Assembly (NCBI GenBank): GCA_016219165.1 | Contig: JACRCB010000087.1 | Span: 1-7,420 of the forward strand | Reading direction: 5' to 3' | Source of the DNA: Deltaproteobacteria bacterium | GTDB taxonomy: Bacteria; Desulfobacterota; GWC2-55-46; DRQE01 | DNA: 7,420 bases | In this document: positions 1 through 6,165 of the stretch, in pieces | Position numbering within the stretch: position 1 is the first letter of the stretch | How the letters are laid out: each line of letters starts with the position of its first letter | The notes under the pieces: model-generated | What the model was told of the DNA's origin: nothing | Seen by the model: the letters and a program-made list of their open reading frames with translations, nothing else | The model's database searches: none | Program-made: the position numbers and the translations under genes

Positions 1-214
1 CCCTGACCCTGTAAGCCCGGCTGTAAAATTTAGGAATAGATAGAAAAGAATGGAAGAGAAAAAGAGGATGGAAATAATGAGGATATATGACCGCTTCTTC
101 ATAAAATCCTTGAAAACTCAAAAAAAATATGATAATGAGTATAGGCTGTTTTCAATCCCGGAGTCAAGGTGCGGGACAAAAAACCAAACCCGGAAAAAAG
201 GAGAGATTCAGAAT
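1..214. other. Non-coding leader upstream of rpmB
   Basis: A reading frame runs open from about position 50 into rpmB, but its 55 upstream codons give a lysine-rich sequence with no resemblance to L28, whose family begins at the MSLKCEICGK sequence, so I treat the region as untranslated. It is AT-rich, with an A-run at 120-127. A short inverted repeat (CCCG at 157-160, CGGG at 172-175) is too small to call a structure. I see no tRNA and no end of an upstream gene. Anything further upstream is outside the window. Confidence 0.6.
110..136 (+). promoter_or_regulatory. Weak candidate promoter for rpmB
   Basis: TTGAAA at 110-115 resembles a -35 box (5 of 6) and GATAAT at 131-136 a -10 box (5 of 6), but the 15-bp spacer is short. 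This would give a 5' leader of about 70 nt before the L28 start. It is a pattern match only; AT-rich sequence here makes chance matches likely. Confidence 0.25.
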
Positions 215-406
215 ATGTCTTTAAAATGCGAAATATGCGGAAAGGGCGCGTCCTTCGGCAACAGCATAAGCCACGCCCATAATAAAACCCGGAGAAGGTG
301 GAACCCTAATATCCAGATGATAAAGGTCAACTTAAACGGCACCGTAAAAAAGGTCAGGGCATGCACGCGCTGTATAAGGAGCCGGGCCGTCAAAAAGGCC
401 GCGTAA
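215..406 (+). CDS. rpmB: 50S ribosomal protein L28 (zinc-binding type)
   Basis: A 63-residue basic protein of the bL28 family, a structural component of the large ribosomal subunit. It starts MSLKCEICGK, followed by the family-typical GNSISHAHNKTRRRWNPN stretch. Two CxxC pairs (CEIC near residues 5-8 and CTRC near 51-54) mark the C+ form, which binds one zinc ion. Length is normal for the family. The ATG at 215 is chosen over an upstream in-frame ATG at 50 because L28 homology begins here and because a GGAG-type ribosome binding site (200-205) sits 9 nt upstream. The gene stands alone and faces the ridA-rel pair tail to tail. Family assignment is very secure from sequence; the promoter is uncertain. 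Confidence 0.96.
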   Translation: MSLKCEICGKGASFGNSISHAHNKTRRRWNPNIQMIKVNLNGTVKKVRACTRCIRSRAVKKAA

Positions 407-419
407 GGTCCGGGCCTTT
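405..419 (+). terminator. Possible weak terminator after rpmB
   Basis: AAGGT (405-409) can pair with GCCTT (414-418) around a CCGG loop just past the rpmB stop, followed by TTTACCCCTTT, a broken T-tract. A longer alternative pairs AAAGGCC (394-400) with GGCCTTT (413-419), overlapping the last codons. It lies between two convergent genes, where a terminator is expected, but the stem is short and the T-run interrupted. Confidence 0.3.
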
Positions 420-473
420 ACCCCTTTACTATTAATGCGCGATAAAACCCTCAGCCCCTAATCCGCGGCGATA

Positions 474-860
474 CTATTCCCCGGTCACAGCCGTTGCGTC
501 TATCTCTATGCCCGCCCCCTTAGGCAGGGCGCTTACCCCTACCGTTGCCCTTGCAGGATACGGGGGGACAAAGAACTCCGCGTAAACCTCGTTCATTTCC
601 TTGAACCCTGAAAGGTCGGCAAGGTATACGGTGGTTTTAACGACGTCTTCAAGTCCTACACCTTCCTCCTCGAGTATCGCCTTCAGGTTTTCCAAAACCC
701 TTCGCGTCTGCTTCCCGATGCCGCCGCCCGTAACCTCGCCGGAGGACGGGTCAACGGGAATCTGGCCGGATACGAAGATGAGATTCCCCGCCCTCACGGC
801 CTGCGAGTAAGGCCCTATGGCTGCGGGGGCCATCTTTGTCTTCACTTCCTTTTTGTCCAT
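474..860 (-). CDS. ridA: RidA family reactive enamine/imine deaminase
   Basis: A 128-residue protein of the YjgF/YER057c/UK114 (Rid) family, normal length. Rid proteins are cytosolic trimers; RidA hydrolyses reactive 2-aminoacrylate-type enamines/imines released by PLP enzymes. Visible family features are GPYSQA (residues 16-21), VSGQIPVDP (30-38), the catalytic arginine in PPYPARATVGV (R104) and E119 in GIEIDATAV, matching the arginine and glutamate of RidA-type members, so activity is expected. The frame stays open 22 codons further upstream to a TTG at 926, but that extension is translated from the left end of repeat element A and is not RidA-like. The ATG at 860 has AGAGGG 4 nt upstream; GAGGT within the element's terminal repeat is another possible site 15 nt upstream. 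It lies downstream of rel in the same orientation and may be cotranscribed through the element. Confidence 0.94.
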   Translation of the reverse strand: MDKKEVKTKMAPAAIGPYSQAVRAGNLIFVSGQIPVDPSSGEVTGGGIGKQTRRVLENLKAILEEEGVGLEDVVKTTVYLADLSGFKEMNEVYAEFFVPPYPARATVGVSALPKGAGIEIDATAVTGE

Positions 861-891
861 AAAACCCTCTAAGGAACCTCTGATTAATTCT

Positions 892-927
892 TTTGAGAGA
901 AACTTTTTATAAAAAGTTTCTCTCAAA
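892..927. repeat. 36-bp perfect palindrome in element A
   Basis: TTTGAGAGAAACTTTTT (892-908) is followed by its exact complement through 927, centred on the AT at 909-910. Transcribed in either direction it would form an uninterrupted hairpin. No T-run follows on either strand, so it is not a classical intrinsic terminator. Copy B keeps the central 26 bp (5879-5904) but has a different hairpin where the outer pairs would be. Confidence 0.9.
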
Positions 928-951
928 CTCTCTTCAAAAATTTTCAGTTCT

Positions 952-968
952 GGTGGGCACAGCCCACC
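952..968. repeat. Hairpin GGTGGGC-ACA-GCCCACC in element A
   Basis: A perfect 7-bp stem (952-958 with 962-968) and a 3-nt loop. It occupies the slot where copy B has a much longer stem-loop (5945-6040) sharing only the GGTGG/CCACC core, so this slot varies between copies. Confidence 0.85.
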
Positions 969-989
969 CTAAAAGTCTTTGGAAAGGGG

Positions 990-1048
990 TTTGGGGGAGA
1001 ACCTTTCCGACCCACCCAAAGGGTGGGTGCCCGAAGGTTTCCCCCAAA
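990..1048. repeat. Nested hairpin at the right of element A
   Basis: The outer arms are 990-1005 (TTTGGGGG then AGAACCTT) and 1034-1048 (AAGGTTTCCCCCAAA), pairing with a single bulge. The inner stem is ACCCACCC (1010-1017) with GGGTGGGT (1021-1028) around an AAA loop. A competing pairing, GGAAAGG (981-987) with CCTTTCC (1002-1008), would open part of the outer arm. The inner stem is identical in copies B and C, with different loops. Confidence 0.85.
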
Positions 1049-1069
1049 AAGCATTTAATCAGAGTTTCC

Positions 1070-3271
1070 CTAAGTCCTTGCGGACCTCTTTTCCCCATCC
1101 CCGGCCCCTCCTCCCTTTATCCTTTCCACCTTTACGACCTTCTTTATCTTCTTCAACGAGTTGATTACGTTTTTCAGATGCTGGGCGCTCTTTACCTCCA
1201 CCTCAAAGGTGCAGACCGCCCTGTTATCGTTGGTCGTCTTTACATCGGCGCTTGAGATGTTTGCATCGGCGTTCTTGATTGCGTTGCTCATTTCGGCGAG
1301 GAGACCCTTCTCATTCCTGCATATCACCTCTATCGTTACGGGCCTTGCAAGCCCCTCCCCCTTATCCCACTCGACGTCTATCTGCCTGTCCATGTCTATT
1401 CCGAGCACATTTTGACAACCCCTTACGTGCACCGCAATCCCCTGCCCCTGGGTTATTGACCCTATGATATCGTCCCCGGGAAGCGGGTTACAGCATTTGG
1501 CAAACCTTATCATCACGTCGTCCACGCCCGTTACAACAACCCCTGCGGCAGGGTGCGGCTTCGCGCTCTTAAACCTATCAATGACATTCCTGAACGTAAA
1601 GATGCTTTTCTGCTGTTTGGCGGCGAGTTTAGCGGCCGGCACGACCTTTGAAATAAATTGAGATACCGAAATCTTGCCGTAACCTATGTTAACAAGGATA
1701 TCATCGACGCCCTGTAACCCGAACGCCTCCTTTGCGGCCCGCTCCACCTCCCCGCTCTTTACGAATTTGCCGAATTCGAGGTCGTATTTCTTGAATCCCT
1801 TTTCGCAGATCTCCCTTCCCAGCGTAAGGCTCTCCTCCCTCTCCTCGGTCTTTATCCACTGCCTTATCTTCGCCCTTGCCTTCGATGTGGCCGCAAAGTT
1901 GAGCCAGTCTTTGCTCGGTTTGTGCGACGGCGAGGCTATAATCTCCACGACATCGCCGCTTCTCAGGCGGTATTTAAGCGGGACCATCTTCCCGTTCACC
2001 TTCGCCCCCGCGCACCTGTGCCCGATGTCGGTATGTATCGCGTATGCGAAATCCACGGGGGTTGCGCCGACCGGAAAGACCTTTATGTCGCCCTTCGGGG
2101 TGAATATGAAGACGTCCTCCGGGAAGAGGTCCACCTTAAAGGACTCCAGAAACTCGAAAGAGTCGGTCATGTCCTTCTGCCACTCGAGCATCTGCCTCAG
2201 CCATGCAAAGCCCGCATCACCCTTCGACTCAGGGGCATGACCTTCCTTGTACTTCCAGTGCGCGGCTATCCCGTATTCGGCGACCCTGTGCATCTCGTCC
2301 GTTCTTATCTGCACCTCCATCCTCTCGCCGTTTTCATCGACGACCGTCGTATGGAGCGACTGATAGAGGTTAGGCTTCGGTATGGCTATATAGTCCTTGA
2401 ATCTTCCGGGCACGGGCTTCCATCCTGAATGTATTATGCCGAGGACCGCATAGCACTCGCTTACGGTCCCCACAATGACCCTGAATGCGAGGATGTCGTG
2501 GATATTCTCGAATTCCACATCATCCCTGACCATCTTCCTGAAGATACCGTAGAGGTGTTTGACCCGGCCGGTTACATCCCCTTTTATCTCGTTCTCCTTG
2601 AGTTTAGCCTCGATGGCGGCCTTTACCCCCTGGATGTACCCCTCGCGCTCCTTTTTTTCTTTCTCCAGTCGCTCTTCGAGGAACCCGTATTTCTCCGGTT
2701 CGAGATATTTGAAGGCCATGTCCTCGAGCTCCGCTTTAATCCACCCCACCCCGAGCCTGTGGGCAAGGGGCGCGTAGATGTCGAGGGTCTCCTGCGCAAT
2801 CTGCCTTTGTTTTGCCGGGTCGAGGGCCGAGAGGGTGCGCATGTTGTGGAGCCTGTCCGCGAACTTTATCAGAACCACCCTTATATCCTTCGCCATCGCA
2901 AGCACCATCTTCCTAAAGTTCTCGGCTTCCCTGTCCTCCTTCTTATCGAAGGTCATGCGGCTTATCTTTGTGAGGCCGTCAACGAGCGAACTGATTTCCT
3001 TTCCGAAAATACCCTCTATCTTCTCTACCGATGTGAGGGTGTCCTCTACGGTGTCGTGAAGCAGTCCGGTTGCTACGGTGGAGGCGTCCATCTTAAGGTG
3101 GGCGAGTATGGAGGCGACCTCGAGAGGGTGGCTTAAGTACGGTTCCCCGGAAAGACGCGTCTGGCCTTCGTGGACCTTCGCGGAAAAGACATACGCCTTT
3201 TTTATCACATCGAGGTCCGCGGAAGTAGAGTAAGACGCCACTTTTTCGATTATGTCCTCGAATCTGACCAT
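1070..3271 (-). CDS. rel: Bifunctional (p)ppGpp synthetase/hydrolase, long RSH (Rel/SpoT type)
   Basis: A 733-residue long-RSH protein that makes and degrades the stringent-response alarmone (p)ppGpp. The N-terminal HD hydrolase domain (about 20-200) keeps H48, HDTVEDT (72-78) and FADRLHNMRTL (137-147), so hydrolysis should be active. The synthetase domain (about 230-350) has GRFKDYIAIPKPN and YQSLHTT (303-309) with the catalytic glutamate in MEVQIRT (E319). RFKD (290-293) is the RxKD motif of bifunctional enzymes, not the ExDD of synthetase-only RelA. Then come TGS (about 385-445), a conserved-cysteine region with CCNPLPGDDIIG (593-604) and ACT (about 645-718). The last 14 residues are a glycine-rich tail, and the TAG stop is built from the edge of element A. 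The ATG at 3271 has no clear Shine-Dalgarno; a promoter 7 nt upstream suggests a leaderless mRNA. It is probably the only long RSH of the organism (inference). Confidence 0.95.
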   Translation of the reverse strand: MVRFEDIIEKVASYSTSADLDVIKKAYVFSAKVHEGQTRLSGEPYLSHPLEVASILAHLKMDASTVATGLLHDTVEDTLTSVEKIEGIFGKEISSLVDGLTKISRMTFDKKEDREAENFRKMVLAMAKDIRVVLIKFADRLHNMRTLSALDPAKQRQIAQETLDIYAPLAHRLGVGWIKAELEDMAFKYLEPEKYGFLEERLEKEKKEREGYIQGVKAAIEAKLKENEIKGDVTGRVKHLYGIFRKMVRDDVEFENIHDILAFRVIVGTVSECYAVLGIIHSGWKPVPGRFKDYIAIPKPNLYQSLHTTVVDENGERMEVQIRTDEMHRVAEYGIAAHWKYKEGHAPESKGDAGFAWLRQMLEWQKDMTDSFEFLESFKVDLFPEDVFIFTPKGDIKVFPVGATPVDFAYAIHTDIGHRCAGAKVNGKMVPLKYRLRSGDVVEIIASPSHKPSKDWLNFAATSKARAKIRQWIKTEEREESLTLGREICEKGFKKYDLEFGKFVKSGEVERAAKEAFGLQGVDDILVNIGYGKISVSQFISKVVPAAKLAAKQQKSIFTFRNVIDRFKSAKPHPAAGVVVTGVDDVMIRFAKCCNPLPGDDIIGSITQGQGIAVHVRGCQNVLGIDMDRQIDVEWDKGEGLARPVTIEVICRNEKGLLAEMSNAIKNADANISSADVKTTNDNRAVCTFEVEVKSAQHLKNVINSLKKIKKVVKVERIKGGGAGDGEKRSART

Positions 3272-3277
3272 CTTTAC

Positions 3278-3306
3278 AATTTACCGCAAAATATGGAAAT
3301 TTTCAA
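3278..3306 (-). promoter_or_regulatory. Candidate rel promoter, leaderless configuration
   Basis: On the minus strand TTGAAA (3306-3301, 5 of 6) is followed by a 17-bp spacer and TAAATT (3283-3278, 4 of 6). Only GTAAAG separates the -10 box from the rel ATG, so initiation about 7 nt downstream would fall on the start codon itself. This fits with the absence of a Shine-Dalgarno before rel. Confidence 0.45.
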
Positions 3307-3317
3307 CCTATTAAAGG

Positions 3318-3325
3318 CCGTACGG
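3318..3325. repeat. CCGTACGG palindrome between divergent promoters
   Basis: An 8-bp perfect palindrome located between the two predicted -35 boxes (3301-3306 and 3349-3354). It could be part of an operator for a shared regulator, but its shortness makes chance a good explanation. Confidence 0.2.
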
Positions 3326-3348
3326 AATAGCGATGGGTTTGCTTATCC

Positions 3349-3377
3349 TTGCCAAAGGTGCTAATCTTTGTTATATT
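3349..3377 (+). promoter_or_regulatory. Candidate promoter for the class A PBP gene
   Basis: TTGCCA (3349-3354, 5 of 6 to the -35 consensus), a 17-bp spacer and TATATT (3372-3377, 5 of 6 to the -10 consensus). Initiation about 7 nt downstream is predicted near 3384, at or next to the ATG at 3386, giving a leaderless or nearly leaderless transcript. If correct, the alternative TTG start at 3368 cannot be used from this promoter. Confidence 0.55.
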
Positions 3378-3385
3378 GGCAAATT

Positions 3386-5803
3386 ATGCGTTACCTTAAA
3401 AAGCCCCTCCATAAGATTATAGCGGCGGCCGCCGTCGTATTCCTTGCGGCCGGGGGCTTCTACCTTTACCTCATAAAAGACCTCCCATCCATAACCGCCC
3501 TCGAGGATTACCACCCGAACCTGGTTACAAAGGTCTATTCCGACGACGGCAGGGTCATAGGGGAATTCTACACGGAAAAAAGGACCGTTACGCCCTTAAA
3601 CAATATCCCGGCCCACCTTGTGCAGGCGTTCCTCGCCGCGGAGGATACAAAATTCTTCGAACACGGCGGCATAGACTACCTCGGGATAGCGAGGGCGCTC
3701 TATAAGAACATAACCGCCGGGAGGATAGTCCAGGGCGGGTCCACAATCACACAGCAGGTGGCGCGGACGTTTTTTCTCACATCCGAAAGAAAACTTACGA
3801 GAAAACTGAGGGAGGCAATACTTGCATACAGGATAGAAAAACACCTCTCGAAGGACGAGATACTCTACCTCTATCTTAACCAGATATACTTCGGCGACGG
3901 CGCATACGGGGTTCAGGCCGCGTCCGAGTCCTACTTCGGGAAAAACGTGAATGACCTCTCTATCGCCGAGGCCGCGCTCCTTGCCGGGCTGCCCAAGGCC
4001 CCGACAAGATACTCGCCCTACGCAAACTTCACCCTCGCAAAGAAACGCCAGGAGTTCATCATAGGCCGTATGCTCGAAGAGGGTTTTATAACTAACGGGC
4101 AGGCGGCTGACGCCTACGGCGCAAAACTTGAACTGGTGCCTAAGAGGGCAGAGAGCCTCTGGGCCGGCCCCTTCTTTACCGAGCACATAAGAAGGTACGT
4201 GGAGGAAAAATACGGCGACGACCTCCTCTACAAGGGGGGTCTCGAGATATACACCACGATGAACGTCGAAGTCCAGAAAGCGGCGAACAGGGCGATAGAC
4301 GAGGGGCTTAGGGCATACGATAAAAGAAGGGGCTACAGGGGGGCGGTAGAGAGACTTAAAGGGCAAGACGCAATCGAGGACTACCTTAAAGAGGCCGACC
4401 GGCAGCTTTCATACGACCCGGTAAGGGCAGATAGAATATACAGGGCCGTTGTAACCTCGGCAGACACGGGGGAGAGGGCGGTAAACGTCCGCATAGGCCA
4501 CAGAGGCGGCGTCATTTCCTATCCCGACCTCCAGTGGGCAAGGGTCTATAACCCCGAAGACACACCCGACGGAGGAAAGTTCACAAACCCCTTGGGTGTG
4601 TTCGCCGCCGGCGACATAATCGAGGTGAAGGTAAAAACGCTGCCGCCCGATGAAAAAACCCCCATCCCCTGCGCCCTCGAACAGACACCCCTTGTGGAGG
4701 GTTCCCTCCTCGCCATGGAACCGGAAACCGGCCATGTGAAGGCCATGGTGGGAGGCCATGATTTTTCAAAAACTCAGTTTAACAGGGCGGTGCAGGCAAA
4801 ACGCCAGCCCGGAAGCGCCTTCAAACCCATAATCTATGCAACCGCCATCGACAGCGGCTACACGCCCTCGACCATCGTCATGGACTCTCCAATAGTCTTT
4901 GCCGGGGCGGACGACGAGGGAGAGGAGAGCGACTGGAAGCCTAAAAACTTCGAAGAGAAGTTCAACGGGCCGACGACCATACGGAATGCGATTGTGAAAT
5001 CGAGGAATGTCGTCACCATAAAGGTCCTTAAGGACATAGGCGTCAATAACGCGATTTCCTACGCGAGGAAACTCGGCATAGAATCCCCCCTCTCCTCCGA
5101 CCTTTCCCTTGCGCTCGGTTCCTCTTCGGTATCCCTCACGGAGATGGTAAGGGCATTCGCAACATTCGGCAACGAAGGGGTGCGGCCAGAGATGACATTC
5201 GTCACAAAGATTGCGGACAAGGACGGAACCGTCCTCGAAGAGAATGCGCCGAAGGGAGAGGTAGTATTAAGCCCGCAGACCGCCTACATAATGACGAGCC
5301 TCCTCCAGGGTGTTGTCAGTGACGGCACGGGTTGGAGGGCGAAGGCCCTTGGCAGACCGGTCGCCGGCAAAACCGGCACGACGAACAACTTAAACGATGC
5401 ATGGTTTATAGGGTATGTACGCGGGCTCGCCTCCGGGGTATGGGTCGGCTATGACAACGAACAGCCTCTAGGGCGGCACGAAACAGGGGCCGCTGCGGCA
5501 TTGCCGGTATGGGTGGATTTCATGAAGCAGGCAACATCCGGCGCCCCCATGGAAAACTTCCCCGTCCCCGAAGGGGTGGAATTCGTGCGGATAGACCCGG
5601 TAACCGGGCTCCCCGCCACCACGGCGACAAACGGGGCCATCTTCGAGGCCTTCAAGGCCGGCACGGCGCCGAAAGGCGCCGGAGAAAATAAAAAGGCATC
5701 GGGGGGAGAAGACTTCTTCCGCATGGACGCCGGGAAGAATACAAACGATGGGGGACCAAAAGAAAAACCCCGGGAAAAAGAAAACCCGCCGGAGGCGTTC
5801 TGA
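3386..5803 (+). CDS. Class A penicillin-binding protein (PBP1A type), bifunctional peptidoglycan synthase
   Basis: 805 residues from the ATG. It polymerises lipid II glycan strands and cross-links the peptides, anchored in the inner membrane facing the periplasm. Order: basic N-terminus, one membrane segment (about 11-30), GT51 glycosyltransferase (about 50-220) with catalytic E86 in EDTKFFEHGG, QGGSTITQQ and the RKLREAILA / YLNQIYFG stretches; a linker with an OB-like insertion (about 325-430); and a transpeptidase with nucleophile S477 in PGSAFKP, SRN (539-541) and KTGTTNN (662 on). All catalytic motifs are intact. The tail after about 760 is rich in Gly, Lys, Glu and Pro. An upstream TTG (3368) with AAAGGTG 7 nt before it would add six residues; I prefer the ATG because the predicted transcript starts there. 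Domain order and length match PBP1A/MrcA, but orthology cannot be proved here, so no symbol is given. Confidence 0.93.
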   Translation: MRYLKKPLHKIIAAAAVVFLAAGGFYLYLIKDLPSITALEDYHPNLVTKVYSDDGRVIGEFYTEKRTVTPLNNIPAHLVQAFLAAEDTKFFEHGGIDYLGIARALYKNITAGRIVQGGSTITQQVARTFFLTSERKLTRKLREAILAYRIEKHLSKDEILYLYLNQIYFGDGAYGVQAASESYFGKNVNDLSIAEAALLAGLPKAPTRYSPYANFTLAKKRQEFIIGRMLEEGFITNGQAADAYGAKLELVPKRAESLWAGPFFTEHIRRYVEEKYGDDLLYKGGLEIYTTMNVEVQKAANRAIDEGLRAYDKRRGYRGAVERLKGQDAIEDYLKEADRQLSYDPVRADRIYRAVVTSADTGERAVNVRIGHRGGVISYPDLQWARVYNPEDTPDGGKFTNPLGVFAAGDIIEVKVKTLPPDEKTPIPCALEQTPLVEGSLLAMEPETGHVKAMVGGHDFSKTQFNRAVQAKRQPGSAFKPIIYATAIDSGYTPSTIVMDSPIVFAGADDEGEESDWKPKNFEEKFNGPTTIRNAIVKSRNVVTIKVLKDIGVNNAISYARKLGIESPLSSDLSLALGSSSVSLTEMVRAFATFGNEGVRPEMTFVTKIADKDGTVLEENAPKGEVVLSPQTAYIMTSLLQGVVSDGTGWRAKALGRPVAGKTGTTNNLNDAWFIGYVRGLASGVWVGYDNEQPLGRHETGAAAALPVWVDFMKQATSGAPMENFPVPEGVEFVRIDPVTGLPATTATNGAIFEAFKAGTAPKGAGENKKASGGEDFFRMDAGKNTNDGGPKEKPREKENPPEAF

Positions 5804-5878
5804 ACTTGAAGGCTTAAGGTTTTTCCGGGGAATACTTCTTCAATAACGTGCTGAGGAAACTCTGATTAATTCTTTTGA

Positions 5879-5904
5879 GAGAAACTTTTTATAAAAAGTT
5901 TCTC
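5879..5904. repeat. 26-bp palindrome in element B
   Basis: GAGAAACTTTTTA (5879-5891) plus its exact complement to 5904. It is the same core as the 36-bp palindrome of copy A, but symmetry stops where the inserted hairpin cassette begins at 5905. Confidence 0.9.
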
Positions 5905-5930
5905 GACCCATGCTTCGCATGGGTGCCCCG
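5905..5930. repeat. Extra 26-nt hairpin cassette in element B
   Basis: It replaces the five bases TCAAA of copy A between identical flanks (TTTCTC before, CTCTCTTC after). The cassette holds ACCCATGC (5906-5913), loop TTC, GCATGGGT (5917-5924), a perfect 8-bp stem followed by GCCCCG. It has the same frame as the right-hand hairpin (ACCCA...TGGGT then GCCCG), with two stem base pairs exchanged. Confidence 0.85.
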
Positions 5931-5944
5931 CTCTCTTCAAAAAT

Positions 5945-6040
5945 TTTCAGTTACTATAGGTGGCTGTCACACCCTAACCGGAAAACCATATGAATTTATT
6001 GACAAAAATAAGCGGGTGGGACAGCCACCTATAACTGAAA
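5945..6040. repeat. Long stem-loop in element B
   Basis: The arms TTTCAGTT (5945-5952) with AACTGAAA (6033-6040), ATAGGTGGCTGTC (5956-5968) with GACAGCCACCTAT (6020-6032), and CACCC (5970-5974) with GGGTG (6014-6018) stack into one long stem with a 3-nt bulge and one mismatch. The loop (5975-6013) is 39 nt and AT-rich. Copy A has only a 7-bp hairpin in this slot. Confidence 0.88.
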
Positions 6041-6062
6041 GTCTTTGGAAAGGGGCAGGGCT

Positions 6063-6090
6063 CCCATTGCTGCGCAGCAATTGCAATGGG
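6063..6090. repeat. Dual-fold hairpin cassette in element B
   Basis: CCCATTGC (6063-6070) pairs with GCAATGGG (6083-6090). The inner 16-bp palindrome ATTGCTGCGCAGCAAT (6066-6081) uses part of the same arm, so the two folds exclude each other. GGAAAGG (6047-6053) and CCTTTCC (6101-6107) can enclose the whole cassette. Copy A lacks it; copy C retains its right edge at the window end. Confidence 0.85.
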
Positions 6091-6108
6091 AAGTGGAGAA
6101 CCTTTCCG

Positions 6109-6127
6109 ACCCACCCGCAGGGTGGGT
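6109..6127. repeat. Conserved right-hand hairpin in element B
   Basis: ACCCACCC (6109-6116), loop GCA, GGGTGGGT (6120-6127). The flanking AACCTT (6099-6104) and AAGGTT (6133-6138) extend it. The stem is identical to copies A and C; only the loop differs. Confidence 0.88.
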
Positions 6128-6160
6128 GCCCGAAGGTTTCCCCCAAAAAGCATTTAATCA

Positions 6161-6165
6161 GAGGT
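6161..6165 (+). promoter_or_regulatory. Possible ribosome binding site supplied by element B
   Basis: GAGGT inside the terminal repeat of element B lies 11 nt before the phosphoesterase ATG at 6177 and is the only Shine-Dalgarno-like stretch there. The spacing is longer than ideal, so the call is tentative. Confidence 0.4.

Larger units (their letters stand above)
872..1070. mobile_element. MITE-like hairpin element, copy A (199 bp)
   Basis: A non-coding element between ridA and rel. Its ends are inverted repeats: left AGGAACCTCTGATTAATTC (872-890) and right, reverse complemented, GGGAAACTCTGATTAAATG (1052-1070). The dinucleotide TA occurs immediately outside each end (870-871, 1071-1072), consistent with a TA target duplication as in IS630/Tc1-mariner-type MITEs, though two bases is weak proof. 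Inside, in order, are a 36-bp perfect palindrome, a GGTGGGC/GCCCACC hairpin and a nested G-rich/C-rich hairpin ending at 1048. It matches copy B (5854-6169) over the backbone but lacks B's extra cassettes. It encodes no transposase; open frames through it are incidental. Its mobility is inferred from the end structure and copy number within 7.4 kb. Confidence 0.8.

Noticed and set aside
442..869. 11-bp direct repeat ATAAAACCCTC on both sides of ridA (442-452 and 859-869)
   Set aside because: Several 11-base matches are expected by chance in 7.4 kb, and no other sign of a ridA-carrying insertion was seen.
872..1070. CRISPR array or tandem repeat interpretation of the repeated palindromes
   Set aside because: There is no regular repeat-spacer periodicity; the hairpins differ in sequence and lie inside elements bounded by terminal inverted repeats.
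893..1255. Open frame through element A into the antisense of rel (MRETFYKKFL...)
   Set aside because: It is translated from the palindromic repeat and the opposite strand of a well-supported rel gene; its low-complexity Pro/Ser/Leu content has no family features.
1922..2428. Long open frames on the + strand opposite rel (also 2429-3136)
   Set aside because: They are opposite-strand shadows of the rel coding sequence, which has complete catalytic motifs; no ribosome binding sites or family signatures were seen.
3596..4366. 256-codon open frame on the minus strand inside the PBP gene
   Set aside because: It overlaps the GT51 and linker coding region, which carries intact motifs; it is a frame shadow arising from GC-rich codon structure.
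5768..5830. Inverted repeat CCCCGG-AAAAA / TTTTTCCGGGG around the PBP stop as a terminator
   Set aside because: The arms are about 40 nt apart, one contains a bulge, and no T-tract follows; chance pairing of A/T and G/C runs is more likely.
5999..6035. TTGACA in the loop of element B with TATAAC downstream as a promoter for the phosphoesterase
   Set aside because: The spacing is about 25 bp, and nothing resembling a -10 box lies at 16-18 bp.
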